From CAZXCQ01 sp964639275 (GTDB taxonomy: Bacteria; Desulfobacterota; DSM-4660; Desulfatiglandales; Desulfatiglandaceae), in the NCBI GenBank assembly GCA_964639275.1, contig CAZXCQ010000054.1, positions 1-25,686 on the forward strand: a stretch of 25,686 nucleotides of DNA, in the 5' to 3' direction. Below, one piece after another: positions 1-5,801 of this stretch. How positions within the stretch are numbered: position 1 is the stretch's first letter; the number at the start of each line of letters is the position of its first letter. Both the position numbers and the translations under genes were made by a program. Below the pieces are notes generated by a model. That model was not told the DNA's origin and searched no databases. It saw only the letters and a program-made list of their open reading frames with translations.

Positions 1-3
1 CAA

Positions 4-20
4 TCCCGCTTTCAGCGGGA
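4..20. repeat. Short perfect hairpin at window start
   Basis: A 7-bp perfect inverted repeat (TCCCGCT / AGCGGGA) with a 3-base loop is visible. It is followed by three spaced copies of TGAAC up to about base 48. No U-rich tail follows, so it does not look like an intrinsic terminator. It may be the 3' end of an intergenic repeat unit that begins before the window. The rest of 1-339 shows no convincing gene; the longest plausible frame (about 39 codons near 172-290) has no recognisable similarity. Confidence 0.4.
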
Positions 21-339
21 AACCCCTGAACCTTTGAACCCGTGAACGCTTACAAATGTTTTTTATGGGTGATTGTCAATTTGGGTATTTCAGGGGTTAC
101 AAATTATTTGATATAGTTATTTGAAGAAGGTCACTCCATCCCGTGATTATCTACGAACCGATCAATTTTTATGCCAAGATCTCACCGATTGGCCCAAGGC
201 TTCAAAATGATGGGCACCCAGACCCAATACATTAGCCTCAAATGGCTCAAAGGCCTCTATTTTATGGGCGTTTGGGATATGTTTGGTTAGTTAACCTATC
301 CTATTTATCAAATTTTTGTTGACGGAGGAAGACTATTTT

Positions 340-486
340 ATGCAAAGCCTTTTAAGGATGCACCAGAAATGGTGTATGTGCACTTTTTTTGGTGCATGTC
401 TTTTGGCTAAGCCTTGCCTCTCCGGCGCGCATACAGCCAAGCCGGGATATAGAGACGAACTGCCACTCCTGATTCAAGAGGATTGA
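340..486 (+). pseudogene. Short secreted-protein-like frame, probably the broken 5' end of a gene
   Basis: An ATG at 340 lies 9 bases after a strong ribosome binding site (GGAGGAA, 324-330) and opens a 48-codon frame. The product has a basic start (R6, K10), a hydrophobic stretch at about residues 11-27 and a possible signal peptidase site after S-G-A (28-30), so it resembles an exported-protein N-terminus. It ends DELPLLIQED at a TGA. Skipping out of frame at that point continues as IDVAEI, which suggests a small indel has cut a longer gene. What follows is too short to identify a family; a TonB-dependent receptor N-terminus is only a loose guess. The frame also contains two regulator-like dyads (357-398), so it could instead be a chance frame over a control region. 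Confidence 0.35.
357..398. promoter_or_regulatory. Two tandem NtrC-like dyads upstream of the sigma-54 activator gene
   Basis: Two 18-bp sites fit TGCACY-N6-GRTGYA: 359-376 (TGCACC / GGTGTA) and 379-396 (TGCACT / GGTGCA). Their centres are exactly 20 bp apart, so they lie on roughly the same face of the helix. A third site of the same form lies at 2568-2585, ahead of a sigma-54 promoter. The NtrC consensus is TGCACC-N5-GGTGCA, so these differ by one base of spacing. They sit about 300 bp upstream of the NtrC-family gene at 681 and could serve autoregulation. No good sigma-54 promoter was found between them and that gene. Confidence 0.45.
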
Positions 487-546
487 CGTAGCCGAAATTT
501 TGTGGTGTCATACGACAACATAAAACCTGATTAACGCGTAAAGACC

Positions 547-605
547 CTCCCAGAGCCTGGCATTGATTGGTCTTGCGAAGCCATCAAACCTGGGAGACTT
601 TTTTT
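547..605 (+). terminator. Terminator-like stem with T-run upstream of the regulator gene
   Basis: CTCCCAG (547-553) pairs with CTGGGAG (590-596), followed by AC and seven T residues (599-605). The 36-base loop is long for an intrinsic terminator. It could end a transcript coming from the 340-486 region, or act as an attenuator in the leader of the gene starting at 681. The T-run makes a terminator the simpler reading. Confidence 0.4.
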
Positions 606-680
606 GAGGGCGTGGGTTTTTCATGGAAGAACGCCTTTTGAAACAAGGACGAAGGCCTGCTAATATCAGGGGAGTGAGAA

Positions 681-2015
681 ATGAGTATGAACAAAAAGAC
701 CACGGTTCTTATTGTTGATGATGAAAAGGGTGTCCGCCAGTCTTTTAAGATGGTCCTAAAGGACAAATATGATGTCCTTCTTGCCGAAACAGGGGGGCAA
801 GCGATGGATGTTTTTACAAAAACTTCCGTCGATCTGATTCTGCTGGATATCCTCTTGCCCGATATTGATGGGATTGCCTTATTAGAGAAATTCAAGAAGA
901 TCGACCCGACCACGGAAATTATCATGGTGACAGCGGTAAAGGAGATTCAAACGGCGGTAAAGGCGATCAAGTTAGGCGCCTATGAATATATCCTCAAACC
1001 TTTCCAGGTTGATGATGTGCTGGTTTTGATCGACCGGGCCCTGGAAAAGCGCCGCCTGGTAAATGAGGTCACCTATCTCAGACATGAACTGGAAAGACAG
1101 CACCCCTTTGAAAAAATGATCGGGGAAGATAGAAAGATGAGGGAAATTTATGAATTAATATCAATTATTTGTCAAAATGATGGGACCGTCCTCATACAGG
1201 GAGAGAGTGGGACTGGAAAGGAGCTGGTCGCCAGGGCCATCCATAACAGGAGCCCCAGGAAAAATCAACCTTTTGTGGTTATGAACTGTGCCGCCATCCC
1301 TGCATCTTTGATGGAAAGCGAGGTCTTTGGATATAATCAGGGTGCATTTACGGGCGCAACCCGGACCACTCTGGGCAAACTGGAAATCGCCAATTCGGGC
1401 ACAGTCTTTCTGGATGATATTGATTCTCTTGATATCAACATGCAATCCAAACTCCTTAGGGTTATCCAGGAGAAAGAATTTGAAAGGTTGGGGAGCAGTA
1501 AGGTCATCAAGATCGATGTCCGGTTTGTTGCGGCCTCCAACAAAGACCTAAAAGAACTGATATCAGAAGAAAAATTCCGCGAAGACCTTTTCTATCGGCT
1601 CAATGTCTTTCCAATAACACTGCCGCCTTTGAGAAAGAGAAAAAGTGATATCCCTTTACTCCTTGATCATTTTCTGACGTCATTCTCAAAAAAGACGGGA
1701 AAACCGCCCAAAAAGTTCTCTCAAAATGCGATCGATACATTGATGAGATACGATTGGCCGGGCAATGTTCGAGAGCTCGAAAATCTTGTTGAGAGACTAT
1801 CCACTATTTCAAAAAAACCTGTCATAAATGCGCAGGATCTCTCCACCTCCCATATTGCTATTGATGAAATTAAGGGAATGACACTTAAAGATGCCGTGAA
1901 TGCCTTTGAAAGACACTATATTATGGAAACACTTGAAAGTGTCAACGGGAATAGGAATAGAGCGGCCGAAATCCTCAAAGTGCATCGTAACACCCTTTTG
2001 CGCAAAATGAGCTAG
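681..2015 (+). CDS. Sigma-54-dependent response regulator, NtrC/AtoC family
   Basis: This is a 444-residue cytosolic activator of sigma-54 RNA polymerase with receiver, AAA+ ATPase and Fis-type HTH domains. The receiver (about 7-120) has acidic D14/D15, phospho-acceptor D56, T84 and K106. The AAA+ core (about 143-375) shows Walker A GESGTGKE (174-181), the sigma-54 contact loop GAFTGA (221-226) and WPGNVREL (359-366). The Walker B motif reads FLDDID (243-248), with Asp where most family members have Glu. The HTH (about 405-443) contains HRNTLLRKM, then stops after one further Ser; relatives usually run on a few residues (for example KELG), so the extreme C-terminus looks clipped. The ATG follows GGGGAG at a normal distance. 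The likely partner is the hybrid kinase at 3330, and the likely target is the sigma-54 promoter at 2639. Confidence 0.93.
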   Translation: MSMNKKTTVLIVDDEKGVRQSFKMVLKDKYDVLLAETGGQAMDVFTKTSVDLILLDILLPDIDGIALLEKFKKIDPTTEIIMVTAVKEIQTAVKAIKLGAYEYILKPFQVDDVLVLIDRALEKRRLVNEVTYLRHELERQHPFEKMIGEDRKMREIYELISIICQNDGTVLIQGESGTGKELVARAIHNRSPRKNQPFVVMNCAAIPASLMESEVFGYNQGAFTGATRTTLGKLEIANSGTVFLDDIDSLDINMQSKLLRVIQEKEFERLGSSKVIKIDVRFVAASNKDLKELISEEKFREDLFYRLNVFPITLPPLRKRKSDIPLLLDHFLTSFSKKTGKPPKKFSQNAIDTLMRYDWPGNVRELENLVERLSTISKKPVINAQDLSTSHIAIDEIKGMTLKDAVNAFERHYIMETLESVNGNRNRAAEILKVHRNTLLRKMS

Positions 2016-2162
2016 TGCCATTGAATCATTTGCGGATCGGCAAGAGTTCAGCCACGTCAGCCCCCCAACCCAACTAATACGCTGTCTCATAAAATCTGTC
2101 CTTAATTTTGGCAATTTGATAGCACCGTCAACGGTGAGTTAAACGAAATCACAATATTCAAA

Positions 2163-2240
2163 TTGTCCTTCGGACTCCCCACCTATCGGTGGGTCCCCAG
2201 TTTGTCCTTCGGACTCCCCACCTATCGGTAGGGCCCTGGT
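2163..2240. repeat. Tandem duplication of a 39-bp hairpin unit
   Basis: Two adjacent 39-bp units (2163-2201 and 2202-2240) share an identical first 28 bases and differ at about four positions in the last 11. Each contains a GGACTCCCCACC-TATC-GGT core able to form a hairpin with a TATC loop. No reading frame crosses it. It lies in the non-coding stretch after the regulator gene (2016-2730). Confidence 0.7.
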
Positions 2241-2402
2241 TTCCAAATCACAAACAATATCCAAATTCCAATGTCCAAAATCCAAAACAAAACGCCCAAA
2301 GGATTCGAAGCACAACCTTGATAAAGAGATATCATACCTCTTAATCCTTCCTGTTTGGTCATTGGGGTTTGTTTGGAGCTTGAGTTTTGAGATTTGGAAT
2401 TT
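2241..2402. repeat. Long degenerate inverted repeat of CCAAA / TTTGG-rich arms
   Basis: The left arm (about 2241-2306) is rich in CCAAA and TCCAAA words on the plus strand. The right arm (about 2341-2402) is rich in TTTGG and GTTTGG words. The reverse complement of the right arm aligns to the left arm with many short matches, including AAATTCCAA and AGGATT. The centre (2325-2343) holds a small AAGAG / CTCTT pair. The transcript could fold into one long imperfect hairpin. The origin is unknown; it looks like a decayed intergenic element. Confidence 0.45.
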
Positions 2403-2565
2403 CCACGTCTCCTTCTATTTGATGGGTTAAATAGGGGATATTTTCTTCCAATACCATATTGCCATTTTTTGGAACAAAACTTTTGAGACGCGGCACTAGG
2501 GAGTCCTTTAAACCAAGAAGCCCGACACCTTCACCTCGGAGCTAGTTGACCAAAAATGTTGCAGC

Positions 2566-2587
2566 CATGCACCAAGTTTGATGCATG
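2566..2587. promoter_or_regulatory. Upstream activator site (NtrC-like dyad) for the sigma-54 promoter
   Basis: CATGCA and TGCATG form a perfect 6-bp inverted repeat with 10 bases between them. The core reads TGCACC-N6-GATGCA (2568-2585). Its centre (about 2576) is near position -88 relative to the start point predicted from the sigma-54 promoter at 2639-2654, a typical place for an enhancer-binding protein. Two sites of the same type lie at 359-376 and 379-396. Confidence 0.6.
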
Positions 2588-2638
2588 AACGACCCACAAT
2601 ATTGACTAAAACCCAGTAAAAGTCATTAGTTATCCGTA

Positions 2639-2654
2639 TGGCACGACAGTTGCT
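2639..2654 (+). promoter_or_regulatory. Sigma-54 promoter, full consensus
   Basis: The sequence TGGCACGACAGTTGCT matches the -24/-12 consensus TGGCAC-N5-TTGCW at every fixed position, with GG at 2640-2641 and GC at 2652-2653. Transcription should start near 2665. That would transcribe the receiver-domain relic at 2731 and then the hybrid kinase gene at 3330. The sigma-54 activator gene is immediately upstream (681-2015). Confidence 0.75.
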
Positions 2655-2730
2655 AACGGCAAGATTATAAGATTATACGAAGCGCAACAATCCCTCAAAT
2701 TGTCCTTTCTGTTTGGAGTAACCGACGTTT

Positions 2731-3207
2731 TTGGGAAGGAGCATGGCATCCTGCCACATCGAAGAGAAGATAGGTTCGAAACACAGGTCTGTCGCCCTCT
2801 CAAACGGAGGGGCTAATTCCAAAAATGGTGGGGGACCGGAGAGTGGTTGCAGACCCTTCTGGGATCATCATTTTGGATATCAAAATGCCTGGAATGGGGG
2901 GATTGAAGTTCTCAAAGAGATCCAAAGGAGATCGTATCGGGTTGGGGTAATTGCCATAAGCGGTGTGGCTGATATTGAAATGGCCAGGGAAGCCATGAGA
3001 CACGCGGCCCTGGATTATCTTGTAAAGCCTTTCAATTTGGAACTACTGGCTTCCACCATTAGTTTCGCAATAAAAAAACAGAGAATAATCGAAAGGCAAT
3101 CTGTGGTGAATCAATCAGATAGGGGCAAGACAGCCAGCGCAGTCCGCAATTCCCCACTGCCAGGGGCCTGCTGCACATCCCAAAAGGGATGTGGCGGGAT
3201 CTCGTGA
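2731..3207 (+). pseudogene. Frameshifted receiver-domain (response regulator) relic
   Basis: The open frame spans 158 codons, but receiver-domain similarity is split between frames. Bases about 2825-2900 in the +1 frame encode RRVVADPSGIIILDIKMPGM, including the phospho-acceptor Asp (codon 2876-2878). From about 2902 the original frame continues as GIEVLKEIQRR through LVKPFNLELL, which holds the conserved Lys. The switches fall at a run of five A (2821-2825) and a run of six G (2896-2901), as expected for single-base indels. The N-terminal DD motif is not recognisable, and the last 35 or so residues after IERQ look like non-coding sequence. It was probably a single-domain regulator or the receiver of a larger protein. 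It lies between the sigma-54 promoter and the hybrid kinase, so the kinase transcript would still cross it. Confidence 0.7.
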
Positions 3208-3329
3208 TCTGCACTAACCCCATATGCCGTAACGTAATCTCCCTTCACTCCCCCTACATATCCATTAGGCACAACAGAGAATTTCTCTAATACCCAAACC
3301 ACCCGGTGTGGTTTTTGGAGATATGCCAG

Positions 3330-5435
3330 ATGAGGGACAATTACAAGACAAGAAAGCAACTTATTGATGAAGTGGTCCAATTACGCCAACGGGTCGCCAA
3401 ACTGGAATCCCTGACCGGCGAACGTAAGCAGACACAGAGACTATTGGGGCCTGATGATCGGTATGGGACTCTGATCGAGAATGCAGATGAACAAGATAAG
3501 GCCATCGCTGTCAGCAGGGCGATCTCAGAGATAAAATACGCCGAGGAAGAGTTGCGAAAAGAGAGAGACAGGGCTCGAAGCTGTCTTGACACGGCGGCCG
3601 CTCTGATAATGGTCTTGAACGCGAGGGGGGAAGTCACGCTCATAAACCGGAGAGGGTGCGAGATCCTGGGGTATGAGCAGGACAAAATCATTGGCAAGGA
3701 CTATATTGATAGTTTTTTGCCGGAAAAGACTCGGGGCAAGGTGAGGGTGCAACTTCGCCGTTTGATAGATTCAGGGATTGAGGATTGGCAGGTCGAAAAC
3801 CCCATCTTGACCAAAGAAGGAGAGGAAAGAAATCTTATATGGCGAAATAGGCTGCTCTATGATGAGGCCAATAAAAATGTGGGCCTCATCGCGTCCGCAA
3901 TTGACATTACCAAAAGGGTTCAGGCAGAGGAGGCACTGCGCGAACTGGAGAAGAAATACCGCCTCTTGGTGGAGAATGCCAGCGATAGCATCTTTATTGT
4001 GAAAGATGGTGTTGCAAAGTTTTTAAATAGAAGGATACTTGAGACGCTTGGTTATTCTGCCAGGGAATTGACTCGAATTCCCTTGGCTGATCTTATTCAT
4101 CCTGGAGACAGGGATATGGTCCTTGAAAGACACCAAAAGGGTTTACAAGGAGAGACATTTCACGACAGCTTTGCTTTTAGGATCTCCAATAGATCTACCA
4201 ATGAACTGTGGGTGGAGTTGAAAACAATCCCTATCACCTGGGAAGGGAGTCCAGCTACCCTTAATTTCCTTAGAGACATATCGGAAAAAAAGAGGCTTGA
4301 GACCCAGTTCCTGCAAGCCCAAAAGATGGAGACACTCGGCTCATTATCCAGAGGCATTGCCCATGATTTTAACAATCTGCTTACGGCTATCCAGGGCAAT
4401 GCCTCCTTGATGCTACTCAAGAAAGATTCCAGTGACCCAGATTATGTAAGATTAAAGAACATCGAAGCGTGCGTTCAAAACGGCGCGGAACTGACCAGAG
4501 AACTATTGGATTTTGCCAAGGGCGGGAAACATGAGGTCAGACCCAGTGACCTTAATGAGCTGGTCAGGAAAAATTCTGAGATGTTTGGCCGAACAAGGAA
4601 AGGCATTGGCATCCACCCGAAGTACCAAAAGGACATCTGGGCGGTTGAAGTGGACCGGACGCAGATCGGGCAGGTCTTGATGAACCTTTATATTAATGCC
4701 TGGCAGGCCATGCCCGGGGGTGGGAAGCTATTTATTGAGACAGAAAACATTGATCTCGGTCCGCACGATGTAAAGCCCTACGGTGTGGTCCCTGGCAAAT
4801 ATGTAAAGATCTCGGTTACCGACACCGGGGTGGGTATGGATGAAAAGATCCGCGAGAGGATATTTGACCCATTCTTCACCACCAAGGAGAGGGGGAGAGG
4901 GACTGGTCTGGGGTTGGCCTCTGTCTATTGGATCGTCAAAAACCATGGGGGCATTATCGATGTGAGCAGCAAAAAGGGTGAAGGAAGCACCTTTAAGGTA
5001 TGCCTGCCGGCCTCGGAAAAGAAGGCCCCAAGGGAAAGGGGATTGCCTGAAGAGATCCTGGAGGGTGACGAGACGATCTTTCTTGTGGATGACGAGGACA
5101 TGATTATAGATGCTGGAAAGGAGATGCTGGAAGAGATGGGATATACGGTCCTGCGGGCCAGGAGCGGGATCGAGGCGATAGATATCTACAGAGAAAGAGG
5201 CGATAAGATCAACATGGTCGTCCTGGACATGATCATGCCGCAAATGGGCGGCGGGGATACCTACGACCGGCTCCGGGAACTGGATCCCCAGATAAAGGTT
5301 CTCCTGTCGAGCGGATACAGCCTGGATGACCAGGCAACCGAGATACTGGGACGGGGTTGCAATGGATTTATACAGAAGCCGTTTGATATGAAGGAAATTT
5401 CACACAAGATAAGGGGGATCCTGGACAACCAATAA
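3330..5435 (+). CDS. Cytosolic hybrid sensor histidine kinase (PAS-PAS-HisKA-HATPase-REC)
   Basis: The chosen ATG at 3330 gives 701 residues and has GGAG 9 bases upstream; a GTG at 3306 in the same frame has no ribosome binding site. No membrane segment is visible, so it should sense an internal signal. Order: N-terminal coiled coil (about 8-30), PAS1 (about 85-195), PAS2 (about 209-320), HisKA with phospho-acceptor H345 in GIAHDFNNLL, and HATPase (about 440-562). The ATPase has N452/N456, a G1 box DTGVGM (498-503), an FFTTK box and a G2 box GRGTGLGLA. The C-terminal receiver has D587/D588, phospho-acceptor D633 and K683. Because the final receiver lacks an output domain, the phosphate may be passed on to, or buffered from, the regulator encoded at 681. 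The sigma-54 promoter at 2639 is the most likely source of its transcript. Confidence 0.9.
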   Translation: MRDNYKTRKQLIDEVVQLRQRVAKLESLTGERKQTQRLLGPDDRYGTLIENADEQDKAIAVSRAISEIKYAEEELRKERDRARSCLDTAAALIMVLNARGEVTLINRRGCEILGYEQDKIIGKDYIDSFLPEKTRGKVRVQLRRLIDSGIEDWQVENPILTKEGEERNLIWRNRLLYDEANKNVGLIASAIDITKRVQAEEALRELEKKYRLLVENASDSIFIVKDGVAKFLNRRILETLGYSARELTRIPLADLIHPGDRDMVLERHQKGLQGETFHDSFAFRISNRSTNELWVELKTIPITWEGSPATLNFLRDISEKKRLETQFLQAQKMETLGSLSRGIAHDFNNLLTAIQGNASLMLLKKDSSDPDYVRLKNIEACVQNGAELTRELLDFAKGGKHEVRPSDLNELVRKNSEMFGRTRKGIGIHPKYQKDIWAVEVDRTQIGQVLMNLYINAWQAMPGGGKLFIETENIDLGPHDVKPYGVVPGKYVKISVTDTGVGMDEKIRERIFDPFFTTKERGRGTGLGLASVYWIVKNHGGIIDVSSKKGEGSTFKVCLPASEKKAPRERGLPEEILEGDETIFLVDDEDMIIDAGKEMLEEMGYTVLRARSGIEAIDIYRERGDKINMVVLDMIMPQMGGGDTYDRLRELDPQIKVLLSSGYSLDDQATEILGRGCNGFIQKPFDMKEISHKIRGILDNQ

Positions 5436-5801
5436 TCAAACCTGCCTTCACGGTCCAACTTTGACGTGACAATTCCTCACCCACTCTTTGGGAACGCCTG
5501 CCTTTACCCTGCCCGCCAGACAGGCAGCCATTTCGATTCCCCCCTCCACCATTTCAGAAACAGGCCGTAGCCACCTCTCACAGGCCCGATCGCCCTACCC
5601 CGTGCCGCCATGCCCTATGGAAGCTTTCTTGACCCGCGCCCCGGTTTCGGGTAGCCTGAAACGGGCTCACAGACCGGTATGAATTCCAATTGCAGCAGGC
5701 GCATATGATGGATCAGAACGGAATTTCATGGTGATTGACTTTCCAAGAAAAGATCATATCCATGTATCGGAATAGAATATTGAAAATTATCGGAGGGAAA
5801 A
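5436..5801. other. Intergenic stretch with small hairpins, no gene seen
   Basis: These 366 bases contain no supported gene. A hairpin CTGCC / GGCAG lies at 5509-5527 and a second one, with GGTTTC / GAAAC arms, at about 5641-5665. Neither has a T-run. Near the end there is a TTGACT (about 5737) that could be a weak -35 box for the peptidase gene at 5802, but no good -10 box at the right distance. Confidence 0.5.

Noticed and set aside
1..60. Possible CRISPR-like or tandem repeat from three TGAAC words
   Set aside because: The words are too short and irregular, with no spacer structure; it looks like part of an intergenic repeat.
172..291. Reading frame of about 39 codons ending WDMFG
   Set aside because: No ribosome binding site, no recognisable domain, and AT-rich intergenic character.
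403..418. TGGCTAAGCCTTGC as a sigma-54 promoter next to the tandem dyads
   Set aside because: The GG and GC pairs are 9 bases apart instead of 10, a spacing that normally abolishes function.
641..660. GG-N10-GC spacing suggestive of a sigma-54 promoter for the regulator gene
   Set aside because: Only the GG and GC fit; the remaining consensus bases mostly fail, and the start point would leave no room for the ribosome binding site at 669-674.
5488..5682. 64-codon frame in the spacer before the M16 peptidase
   Set aside because: Proline-rich low-complexity translation across two hairpins, without a ribosome binding site.
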